Shown in pieces: positions 42,332-50,340 of a stretch of 64,000 bases of DNA. Positions within the stretch are counted from its first letter, which is position 1. The number at the start of each line of letters is the position of its first letter. The position numbers were made by a program, and so were the translations under genes. The notes under the pieces were generated by a model. The model had not been told where the DNA came from. It made no database searches and saw only the letters and a program-made list of their open reading frames with translations. Source of the stretch: Anaerolineae bacterium (GTDB lineage: Bacteria; Chloroflexota; Anaerolineae; Aggregatilineales; Phototrophicaceae); the NCBI GenBank assembly GCA_022822545.1, contig JAJEBE010000058.1, positions 62,001 to 126,000 on the forward strand, written 5' to 3'.

Positions 42332-43669
42332 TCAGGGTGATGTGCCCGGTTCTATGTAAGACGTGCCGTGCGTCTGATAGGTTGGCGGAAATATGACGGC
42401 GGCATCTAGCGCGTCCTGCCCCTGCTCGAAGTATTGCATGACGGCCACGATCGGGTCAGGCCATTGATGCCACATGAAGGCCGGGGCGCCTTCGGGCAGT
42501 TCAGGATTATGGCTGCCATACTCGAAGTAGTAGCGTCCCTGAGAGAATTCGACATCAATCGTTTCCAGCGCCGCCACGATCGCATCGGGATCAGTGAATG
42601 TATCGGCGAGATCCATCGCATGCGCCATCAAGCGTACGCTGTCGTAAGGCTCCATGACAAAACTGGGCGCGACGCCGCCAAAGGCTTCAGCGTATCGCGC
42701 GTTCAATTCCTTGGCCAAATCGCCAAAGAGCGCCGGAGTGATGCCCACACGATCAAAAACGCAGTAATTGCCATCGGGGACATTGTCCCAGAATTGCTCG
42801 GAATCGACAGCGATGTAACCGGCGATACAGATGGTGTCTTCCGTGGGGGCGACCCCCAATTCCGCCATCTGCTGTACGAGGTTGAAGGAGGTTTCGCCCG
42901 TGACCAGCAGCCGAATGACATCGGGCGGTTCGGGCCGGGCAAGGATTCGGCTGATTATGGGAACGAAGTCCTCAGTGCCCAATTCCACATCGTACTGCTC
43001 GACAGTGAAACCGGCCGGCTCCAGGCGTGCTCTCAAGTCTGCGGCCGCCGGTCGGCCGTAGTCCGTATTCTCGGCGATCAAAACCGCATTGTCGAGGCCT
43101 TGCGAGATCAGCCACTCGGCGATAATAGCGCCGACCATGGCATTGGCCGGAGATATCCGGAATACATAATCGACGCCGTCGTCAATTCGCGGTGGCCGCC
43201 CTTCAAACTCGATGATGCCGTTGGCGGTGATGTTATCGTTCCAGGGACCGGCGAACAAAGTGGGGATGCGGTTCTCTTGCGTCACGCTCATGATCGCCAG
43301 CGCGACGGCGCTATGGTAGCCCCCGACAACCGCATGGATGCCATCATCGAGTATCCAGCGCTCGGCTAAGGCTTGTCCGCGTTCCGATATGCCTTCGGAA
43401 TCGCCGGTGAGGACCTCTATGCGGTGATTCACTCCGCCGATCTCGACACCGCAGGCGGCATTGATATCCGCCTCCGCCTGTTGGTAAGACCAGTCGATGA
43501 CAACCCCGGCTCCAGTCGCGCCAGGCGCTGATAGCGGCGCGATACCCCCAAACTTGATAGTCTCATCGGCGAAGTCGCAGTGGCTATCGGCGATCGCCAC
43601 ACTTGAGCCTAAAAGTAAAAGCAAGGACAGCGCCGCTATTATCCGCAAAAGAAATAACTTGACTAACAT
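42332..43669 (-). CDS. Branched-chain-type ABC solute-binding protein, array member 3
   Basis: This 445-residue type 1 periplasmic binding protein has a signal peptide (from MLVKLFLLRI to SSVAIADS). ATG 43669 is preferred because GGAGG sits directly upstream; an ATG four codons earlier would contain that site. Lobe motifs such as IKFGGIAPLSAPGATGAG, ISERGQALAERWI, GGYHSAVALA and AENTDYGRP match the LivJ/amide-urea group. It is paralogous to the two genes upstream. No permease or ATPase is nearby. Confidence 0.87.
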   Translation of the reverse strand: MLVKLFLLRIIAALSLLLLLGSSVAIADSHCDFADETIKFGGIAPLSAPGATGAGVVIDWSYQQAEADINAACGVEIGGVNHRIEVLTGDSEGISERGQALAERWILDDGIHAVVGGYHSAVALAIMSVTQENRIPTLFAGPWNDNITANGIIEFEGRPPRIDDGVDYVFRISPANAMVGAIIAEWLISQGLDNAVLIAENTDYGRPAAADLRARLEPAGFTVEQYDVELGTEDFVPIISRILARPEPPDVIRLLVTGETSFNLVQQMAELGVAPTEDTICIAGYIAVDSEQFWDNVPDGNYCVFDRVGITPALFGDLAKELNARYAEAFGGVAPSFVMEPYDSVRLMAHAMDLADTFTDPDAIVAALETIDVEFSQGRYYFEYGSHNPELPEGAPAFMWHQWPDPIVAVMQYFEQGQDALDAAVIFPPTYQTHGTSYIEPGTSP

Positions 43670-43812
43670 ACCGACCTCCATGGCACGGACTAGCGTCTGC
43701 GAAAATATATACCTATATCTTTAGTGTATCATACAAATTAGCGCTGGGCGCTTCATCTCGCGCCATCCCGACAATACTGGCTCGATTGCGCATGAATGTG
43801 CTAATTACATCG

Positions 43813-45129
43813 CTATTGACCTGGCTTGAAGTAGGATGTGCCGTGAGTCTGATAGATCTCGGGATAAACGACGGCGGCATCCAGGGAACTTTGCCCAAAT
43901 TCAAAGTACTGCATGACGGTTATGATGGGGGCGGGCCATTGATGCCACAAGAATGCGGGCGTACCCGGCGGCAACTCGGGATTGTGTCCCCCATAATTGA
44001 AATAATAGCGCCCCTGTGTCAATTCCACATCCGATGTTTCCAGCGCGGCGACGATGGCGTCTGGGTCGGTGAAGCTGCCGGCGCGTTCGATGGCATTCGC
44101 CAGCAGCAGCACACTGTCATAAGGCTCCATGGCGAAGCTGGGCGCGGTGTCGTTCCAATACGCTTCATATTTGCGGTTCAGTTCGGCGGCCCGCTCGCTG
44201 AATAGCGATGGAATGACGCCGGTGCGATTGAAGGCGCAATAATTACCGTCTTCCACGCTTTCCCAGAATTGCGTCGATTGCTCGGCATCGTAGCCGGCGA
44301 TGCATATCGTGTCCGGGCTGGGCGCTATGCCCAGTTCCGCCATTTGCTGGTTGAGATTGAGGGCGGTATCGCCGGTGATAATGATATGGACGGCGTCGGC
44401 CGGTTCGGGGCGCAGTTCGATGCGGCTGAGTATGGGAACGAAATCTTCCGTGCCCAACTCAATATTGTATTGCTCGACGCGCATGCCAGCCGCTTCCAGC
44501 CGGGCTTTTTCGTCGGCCGCAGCCGGCTGCCCGAAATCGGTGTTTTCGGCCAGAATGATCACATCGTCGACGCCCAGCGAGATGAGCCAGTCGGCGATCA
44601 CCGAGCCCACCATCGTCCAGGACGGCGAGATGCGGAAAATATAATCCACCCCGTCATTGACGCGCGGGGGCCTGCCTTCGTATTCGGTGATGCCGTTGGC
44701 GGTGATATTGTCGTTCCAAGGACCGCCCCACACGGTCGGTATCTGGTTTTCCTGCAAGATGCCCATCGCCGCCAAAGCCACCGCGCTGTGAAAGCCGGCG
44801 ACAGCGCCGTGAATCTCTTCCTCAAATATGAAGCGCTCCGCCACCGTCTGCCCCCGCTCGGAGATGCCTTCGGTATCGCCAGTGATGACTTCCAGTCGAT
44901 GATTCACGCCCTTGATGTCGATGCCGCATTCAGCGTTGATGTCCGCGGCAGCCTGCTGCACGGCCCAGTCGATGACAACGCCGGCTACAACAGCGCCAGG
45001 CGCGGACAGCGGCGCGAAGGCGCCAAACTTGATGACTTCATCGGCGAAGGCGCAATCGGATTCCGCTATGACCGCGCTCCATGGCAGCAGCAGCGCCGCC
45101 AGCAGCAAAATTACCGTGGCTTTCTTCAT
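43813..45129 (-). CDS. Branched-chain-type ABC solute-binding protein, array member 2
   Basis: This 438-residue paralogue starts at ATG 45129 with GGAG upstream, giving a clean signal peptide (MKKATVILLLAALLLPWSAV then AES). Motifs such as SAPGAVVAGVVIDWAVQQAA, AGFHSAVALAAMG and LAENTDFGQP align with the neighbours. The C-terminal YPEIYQTHGTSYFKPG tail is nearly the same as in member 1. It is separated from member 1 by 28 bp and from member 3 by about 140 bp that include an AT-rich stretch. Confidence 0.87.
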   Translation of the reverse strand: MKKATVILLLAALLLPWSAVIAESDCAFADEVIKFGAFAPLSAPGAVVAGVVIDWAVQQAAADINAECGIDIKGVNHRLEVITGDTEGISERGQTVAERFIFEEEIHGAVAGFHSAVALAAMGILQENQIPTVWGGPWNDNITANGITEYEGRPPRVNDGVDYIFRISPSWTMVGSVIADWLISLGVDDVIILAENTDFGQPAAADEKARLEAAGMRVEQYNIELGTEDFVPILSRIELRPEPADAVHIIITGDTALNLNQQMAELGIAPSPDTICIAGYDAEQSTQFWESVEDGNYCAFNRTGVIPSLFSERAAELNRKYEAYWNDTAPSFAMEPYDSVLLLANAIERAGSFTDPDAIVAALETSDVELTQGRYYFNYGGHNPELPPGTPAFLWHQWPAPIITVMQYFEFGQSSLDAAVVYPEIYQTHGTSYFKPGQ

Positions 45130-45157
45130 CGTTATCTCCGGCTCTGGGGCGAGCGCT

Positions 45158-46489
45158 CTAGTTGGACTCATCGGGCTTGAAGTAGGACGTGCCGTGCGTC
45201 TGGTAAATCTCCGGATAAACAACAGCCGCATCCAGCCCGCTCTGCCCGACTTCGAAATACTGCATGACCGTCACCACCGGCGCCGGCCATTGATGCCACA
45301 TGTAAGCCGGAACATCGTCCGGCACGACTGGATTGTGGCTGCCGTATTCAAAATAATAGCGCCCTTGCGAAAGATCAATATCGGCCGTTTCCAGCGCCCG
45401 GACGATGGCGTCGGGATCGGTGAAGCTGCCAGCGCGCTCAATGGCGTCGGCCATCAGCCAGACGCTGTCGTAAGCTTCCATGGCGAAGCTCACGAGAATA
45501 TCGCCGAAGTCCTCCTGGTAGCGCCGGTCCAGGTCAGCGGCCAGATCGTTGTACAAGCTGGGGATGGTGCCGACGCGGTCGAAAGCGCAGAAGTTGCCAT
45601 CGGGCACGGTATTCCAATATTGCTCCGATTGAAAGGCGAGATGATTGGTGACGCAGATGGTATCGGCGGTCGGGGCGATGCCGAGCTCGGCCATTTGCTG
45701 GGTGAGGTTGTAGGAGGTTTCGCCACTGACGAGGATGCGGATGGCGTCGGGCAGTTTTGGCCTCGCCCAAAGGCGGCTGAGGATGGGCACGAAGTCTTCC
45801 GTGCCCAGCTCAACTTCCAGCTGATCGACCTGGACGCCGGCGCGTTCGAGATGGGCGCGTTCCGCCGCCGCCGCTGGATGACCGTAGTCGGTATTCTCCA
45901 GGATGAGCACGACCTCTTCTACGTCCTGCTCCACCAGCCAGTCGGTGACGATCTTGCCCACGATGGAACTGGGCGGCGAAGTGCGGAAGACGTAATCGAT
46001 GCCCTGGCTGCTGCGAGGTGGCTCGCCTTCGTATTCGATATAGCCGCTGGCGCTGATGTAGTCGTTGCGCGGATGAGCGTAGATCGTCGGGATCCGGTAG
46101 CGCTGCACCATGCCCATGGTGGCCAAGCCGACCGCGCTATGATAGACGCCGACGATGCCGCTGACCTGATCTTGAAATACCAGACGCTCCACCGCGGCCT
46201 GGCCAAATTCGGAGATGCCTTCAGAATCCACCGTGATGACGCGGACACGGTGATTGGCGCCGTCGATCTCAAGGCCGCAGCCGGCGTTGATATCGGCGAC
46301 CGCCTGCTGGAAGCCCCAATCCATGCCGATGCCGCCGGCAACCGAGCCGGGCGCGGAAAACGGCACGACGCCGCCGATAGCGATGGTCTCGTCAGCGAAG
46401 TTGCAGTGCTCATCAGCGTGAGCGACGCCGAATGGAAGCAGTAATGATAGCAGGAGCATCAAGCAGATAAGTGGACCGCGATTGGACAT
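45158..46489 (-). CDS. Branched-chain-type ABC solute-binding protein, array member 1
   Basis: This 443-residue protein has a signal peptide (MSNRGPLICLMLLLSLLLPF then VAHADE). It shares with its paralogues SAPGSVAGGIGMDWGFQQA, YHSAVGLATMGMV, ENTDYGHPAAAAE and the tail YQTHGTSYFKPDE. The segment following VGVYHSAVG differs most, including PRNDYISASGYIEYEGE at the ligand cleft. It heads the three-gene array behind a promoter at 46546-46574. Ligands could be amino acids, amides or nucleosides; the nucleoside hydrolase at the end favours the last. Confidence 0.87.
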   Translation of the reverse strand: MSNRGPLICLMLLLSLLLPFGVAHADEHCNFADETIAIGGVVPFSAPGSVAGGIGMDWGFQQAVADINAGCGLEIDGANHRVRVITVDSEGISEFGQAAVERLVFQDQVSGIVGVYHSAVGLATMGMVQRYRIPTIYAHPRNDYISASGYIEYEGEPPRSSQGIDYVFRTSPPSSIVGKIVTDWLVEQDVEEVVLILENTDYGHPAAAAERAHLERAGVQVDQLEVELGTEDFVPILSRLWARPKLPDAIRILVSGETSYNLTQQMAELGIAPTADTICVTNHLAFQSEQYWNTVPDGNFCAFDRVGTIPSLYNDLAADLDRRYQEDFGDILVSFAMEAYDSVWLMADAIERAGSFTDPDAIVRALETADIDLSQGRYYFEYGSHNPVVPDDVPAYMWHQWPAPVVTVMQYFEVGQSGLDAAVVYPEIYQTHGTSYFKPDESN

Positions 46490-46518
46490 GTTCTTATACC
46501 TGACACGGGTTAAATTAA

Positions 46519-46558
46519 AAAGCTGTAGCGCAGCTTTCAGTATTTACTGTATCAGTAA
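46519..46558. promoter_or_regulatory. Two adjacent inverted repeats at the promoter of the binding-protein array
   Basis: AAAGCTG-TAGCG-CAGCTTT (46519-46537) lies in the leader, and TTACTG-TAT-CAGTAA (46544-46558) overlaps the -10 box. The second looks like an operator; the first may be an RNA hairpin or a second site. Confidence 0.5.
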
Positions 46559-46574
46559 CAGTGAGGTTTATCAA
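46546..46574 (-). promoter_or_regulatory. Promoter of the solute-binding-protein array
   Basis: On the minus strand TTGATA (46574-46569) and TACAGT (46551-46546) are separated by 17 bp, about 57 bp upstream of the first binding-protein start. Confidence 0.6.
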
Positions 46575-46749
46575 GCGGGCGGGGGGCATCGGCTCGGGCT
46601 CGGTGCGACGCCCTCGACCCCAACGTCCGCGCTTGACACCTGCAAGGCTCGTCGCGGCTCTTTGCAACACACATTACAGACTCCGGCATTTGCCCCCCGT
46701 TTTTGATAAACGGGCTGCCAAATCCCATTCTACAACCACGTCCAAAATG

Positions 46750-46798
46750 TAAGGGCGACTGACGGTCAGTGTCTACGCGACCCTGGGAGTCGCCCGAC
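46750..46798. repeat. Long-form intergenic palindrome
   Basis: TAAGGGCGACTGACGGTCAG, then TGTCTACGCGACCCTGGGAG and TCGCCCGAC is the third copy of the long form, in the same orientation as 30970-31019. Confidence 0.75.
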
Positions 46799-46815
46799 AC
46801 AGTGTAAGAAATGTA

Positions 46816-46843
46816 TCGGGCGTTTCGCCGAAAAGCCCCTACA
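46816..46843. repeat. Short-form intergenic palindrome
   Basis: TCGGGCGTTTCGCCGAAAAG followed by CCCCTACA keeps the outer arms of the family with a variant centre (GTTTCGCCGAAAA). Confidence 0.6.
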
Positions 46844-46915
46844 GAATACGACTATTGACGGGTCGTCATTGTATGAGCCAAGTCATGACTTGTTCGGCGC
46901 TGTGGTGAAAACCAA

Positions 46916-49900
46916 CTACAACAAATCCACCGCTTCCAAGCCCAGCGTCCGCACGGTCGCGTTGAAGTCGGCGACGGTTTCGCCCAGGTCTGTGCGCAGG
47001 TAAGCCAAGTGACCGTCCAGCTCGTCGCTCAGCTTCGCGAATACCTCGCGCGCTTGCCGCGGCGGCGCGTAATCGGCGCTATCGACTGACTCGAAGAGGG
47101 CGTTGAACTTCTCGTGCAAGCCGCTCGGATATAGCTGCGACTCGGTGTAACCTACGTTGATCAGCGCGGGCAGCAACCCATCGACTTCGGCGATGATGGC
47201 GGCTGCGTCAGCGCCCAGCGCCTCGTCATCGCTTCTCGCCGCCCAGGCCGCGACCTGCGCCTTGAGCGTGACCAGCTTGTTGATCAGTTCATTGTTTTGC
47301 GTCAAGCGATCGCGGATCGCCAGCAGCATATCCAGTTGCGCCTGATAATCCTCCGCCGTCGCCTCAACCCGCGGATCAGCGCGCAACTCAAAGCGCTGAA
47401 CGCCCCGCTCGCCAGCGGCGACCAACTCCGCCAGGTACTCGCCCGGCAGGATCATGGGACCGTCGGGCCTGTCCCAAGCGCCATCGACGCCCGCCACCGA
47501 TGCCGCGCCCGGATAACGCAGGTTCCAGTGGAAGCGATGGACGCCCGCCTCACCCGAAAGGCCGGCGCCCTCGTCGCTGCTGAAGCGCCGTATCAAGTCG
47601 CCGTCAAGTGTGCGGATGTTGAACTCGACCGAGGCTTCAGCCGCCAACTGATACCAAAAGACAATGCCCGCGGGCGGGTTATTTCCCGCGTTGAGATAAT
47701 GTGGCTGATCGCCTTCGCCGCTGGTGAAAGCGGTAACGCTGGTGCCGGCGCCCCCGTAGTTGACCGTGTCCGCGGGGTAGTTCTCATCCCAGCCGCCGAA
47801 ACCGCTATAGGTCCGCAGGCGTGTTTTTGGCGCCGGGGCGAAGAGCCGCGCGCCCGCCCCGGTGAGATCATCCTGCGCTTGCCGCAGCGGCGACAGATCA
47901 TCCAGGATCCAGAAGGAGCGCCCATGCGTCGCCACGACCAGATCGCAATCCTTAATGACAAAATCGTGAATCGGGCAGACGGGCAGATTGCCGCCCATCG
48001 GCTGCCAATTTGCGCCATCATCAAAGGAGATATAGATGCCCGTCTCTGTGCCAGCGTAGAGCAAGCCGCGCCGCTTCGGGTCCTCGCGGATGACGCGCGT
48101 GAACTCGCGCTCGGGGATGCCATTGGTGATGGCGGTCCAGCTCTCGCCGTAATCGGTCGTCTTGTAAAGATAGGGACGGGTGTCGTCGAGCTTATAGCGC
48201 GTCGCCGCCAGATAGGCTGCGCCCGCTTGATGCTCCGACAGATCAATGATGCTGATCAGCGCCCACTCCGGCAGATCGGGCGGTGTGATCTCCCGCCATT
48301 CGCGCCCCCCATCGTGCGAGATATGGACGAGGCCGTCATCACTGCCTGCCCAAAGCAGACCCGGCTCCTGTGGCGACTCGGCCAGGGCGAAGATCGTGCA
48401 ATAGACTTCCGCGCCGGTATTATCCCGCGTGATCGGACCTCCCGATGGTTTGAGCTTGTCGGGGTCGTTCCGCGTCAGATCGGGGCTGAGCGCTTCAAAG
48501 CTGGCGCCCAGGTCGGTCGAGCGGTGCAAGTGCTGGCTGCAGACGTAAAGCACATCCGGATCATGTCGCGAAAACATGATGGGGAAGGTCCACTGGAAGC
48601 GGTACTTCAGCGACTCCGCGCCGGCGCCCCAGCCATACAACTCGGGCCAGACGGTGTTGATCCATTTCTGCCCCGTCCGATGGTTGTATAGCGTCATCAG
48701 GTCGTTGTAGGCGCGCTGGCCGATAGGGCCGGAGGCCACCACGATATCGGGGTCATCCGGCTTGATGGCGATGTAGCCGCTTTCGCCGCCGCCCGGCGCG
48801 TACCAGTCGCGCTCGTGTATCGCGCCGTCGATAGATGCGCTGGGCAGGGTAATGGCCGTGTTGTCCTGCTGCGAGCCGTAGACGCGGTAGGGAAACCGGT
48901 CATCGGTACAGACGTGGTAAAGCTGCGCGGTCGGCTGATTGTAAATCGACGACCAACTGCGCCCGCCGTTGAAGGAGACGCAAGCGCCGCCATCATCGCC
49001 TTTGACCATGCGCTGATTGTCTTGCGGGTCGATCCAAAGCGCATGCTCATCGCCATGCGCCGTCGGCATGGTTGCGAAGCTCGCCCCGCCGTCAATCGAC
49101 TTCCACAAGCCGTAGTTCTGGATGTAGACGGTATCGGGGTCCTGCGTGTCCGCGGTGATGTGCATGTAATACCAGGGGCGCGTACGCAGCAGCGATTGCT
49201 CGCTGAGGCGGATCCAGGTCGCGCCGTAGTCGTCAGAGCGGAAGACGGCGCCATCCTCGGCTTCAATCACGGCCCAGACGCGCCCGGCTTGCACGGGAGA
49301 GATGGTCACGCCAATCTTGCCCAGCAGGCCGCGCGGCAAGCCCGGATTGCGCGTGATGTCCTGCCAGTTGTCGCCGCCATCCATGCTCCGCCACAAGCCG
49401 CACTCGGGACCGCCGTTCTCCAGCTTGTGCGGATAGCGCTGCGCTTGCCAGACGGCGGCGAACAGGATCCGCGGATTGTTCAAGTCGAGGGCGACGTCAT
49501 GCGAGCCGGCGCGCTCGCTCTTGTACAGCGCTTTCTGCCAGGTATCGCCGCCATCGGTCGATCGGAAGACGCCGCGCTGCTCGTTCGGGCCGAAGGCGTG
49601 GCCAAGCGCCGCCAGATAAACGATATCCGGATCGCGCGGATGAATCACGATCTTGCCGATATGGCGCGTGTCGCTCAAGCCGATATGCCGCCAGCTCGCG
49701 CCGGCATTGACCGACTTGTAGACGCCATCGCCGTGGGAGACGTTGCCGCGGATGGTGCTTTCGCCCGTGCCGGCGTAGATCACGTTGGGGTCGGAGGTCG
49801 AGACCGCCAGCGCGCCAACCGCCGCGGTGTTGAAGTAGCCGTCCGAGATATTGCGCCAGTAAAGGCCGCCGTCGGTCGTCTTCCACAGTCCGCCAGCGCA

Positions 49901-50041
49901 AGCGCCCATGTAAAAGGTCATCTTCTGTTGGGCATCGCCGGCGACCGCGACCACGCGCCCGCCGCGATGGGGACCGATGCAGCGCCATTGCAGCTTGTCC
50001 AGCAACTGCCGGCGGATTTCGATTGTGGTCGCGTCGCTCAT
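46916..50041 (-). CDS. Large Asp-box propeller protein (VPS10/sortilin-like BNR domain)
   Basis: This 1041-residue protein starts at ATG 50041; upstream in-frame codons are low-complexity and were excluded. About eleven Asp-box-like motifs run through residues 50-720, among them TTDGGLYW, STDGGDTW, SMDGGDNW, SFNGGRSW and SFDDGANW, which fits a ten-bladed VPS10-type propeller. The opening LQWRCIGPHRGGRVVAVAGD is typical of this bacterial family. A beta-sandwich (about 770-890) and a helical C-terminus (about 900-1041) follow. No signal peptide is seen, which is unusual because many members are exported. It is often annotated as glycosyl hydrolase, but no catalytic residues can be named. Confidence 0.82.
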   Translation of the reverse strand: MSDATTIEIRRQLLDKLQWRCIGPHRGGRVVAVAGDAQQKMTFYMGACAGGLWKTTDGGLYWRNISDGYFNTAAVGALAVSTSDPNVIYAGTGESTIRGNVSHGDGVYKSVNAGASWRHIGLSDTRHIGKIVIHPRDPDIVYLAALGHAFGPNEQRGVFRSTDGGDTWQKALYKSERAGSHDVALDLNNPRILFAAVWQAQRYPHKLENGGPECGLWRSMDGGDNWQDITRNPGLPRGLLGKIGVTISPVQAGRVWAVIEAEDGAVFRSDDYGATWIRLSEQSLLRTRPWYYMHITADTQDPDTVYIQNYGLWKSIDGGASFATMPTAHGDEHALWIDPQDNQRMVKGDDGGACVSFNGGRSWSSIYNQPTAQLYHVCTDDRFPYRVYGSQQDNTAITLPSASIDGAIHERDWYAPGGGESGYIAIKPDDPDIVVASGPIGQRAYNDLMTLYNHRTGQKWINTVWPELYGWGAGAESLKYRFQWTFPIMFSRHDPDVLYVCSQHLHRSTDLGASFEALSPDLTRNDPDKLKPSGGPITRDNTGAEVYCTIFALAESPQEPGLLWAGSDDGLVHISHDGGREWREITPPDLPEWALISIIDLSEHQAGAAYLAATRYKLDDTRPYLYKTTDYGESWTAITNGIPEREFTRVIREDPKRRGLLYAGTETGIYISFDDGANWQPMGGNLPVCPIHDFVIKDCDLVVATHGRSFWILDDLSPLRQAQDDLTGAGARLFAPAPKTRLRTYSGFGGWDENYPADTVNYGGAGTSVTAFTSGEGDQPHYLNAGNNPPAGIVFWYQLAAEASVEFNIRTLDGDLIRRFSSDEGAGLSGEAGVHRFHWNLRYPGAASVAGVDGAWDRPDGPMILPGEYLAELVAAGERGVQRFELRADPRVEATAEDYQAQLDMLLAIRDRLTQNNELINKLVTLKAQVAAWAARSDDEALGADAAAIIAEVDGLLPALINVGYTESQLYPSGLHEKFNALFESVDSADYAPPRQAREVFAKLSDELDGHLAYLRTDLGETVADFNATVRTLGLEAVDLL

Positions 50042-50340
50042 GAGATTACGCTTTCTCTTTTTGTTATTATTATGCTGCGCGCTTGGTTTGCGCGGTTCAG
50101 AGAATCTACCCCAATCTGGCGGATTCGCAAACGACGCGCATCTTAAGGGGCGTGGACGGGGGACTTTGGATCGCAAAGGCGCGAAGAGCGCAAAGGGATA
50201 ATTGCGGGAGCGTGCTCGCGGTTAAGGTTCTGTTTCAACCAGCATCGAGATGTGTAGGAGTAGGGGCGACTACGTGAGTCGCCCGCAAATAAGATTTACT
50301 GATCAGTCAGAATGGTCGGCTGGCATCGGCAAGGCGCTGA
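50042..50340. other. Spacer of about 300 bp with two repeat elements
   Basis: It carries GCAAAGGCGCGAAGAGCGCA (a CACAGAG-like helical repeat relative, 50169-50201) and a short-form palindrome at 50261-50290. I see no gene. Confidence 0.55.
50261..50290. repeat. Short-form intergenic palindrome
   Basis: TAGGGGCGACTACGTGAGTC followed by GCCCGCAAAT has arms GGGCGACT/AGTCGCCC, one of the best-preserved short copies. Confidence 0.75.

Larger units (their letters stand above)
46490..46915. other. Spacer of about 426 bp with promoter, hairpins and repeats
   Basis: It holds the promoter of the binding-protein array (46546-46574), two small inverted repeats next to it (46519-46537 and 46544-46558), a perfect 7-bp hairpin without T-run (46696-46714), and two members of the palindromic repeat family. 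I saw no gene. Confidence 0.6.

Noticed and set aside
46696..46714. Perfect 7-bp hairpin CCCGTTT/AAACGGG as a terminator
   Set aside because: No T-run follows on either strand and it is not placed at the end of a gene, so it is only noted within the spacer.
48815..50146. 443-codon plus-strand frame opposite the Asp-box propeller gene
   Set aside because: It lacks recognisable motifs and is antisense to a gene with eleven clear repeats.
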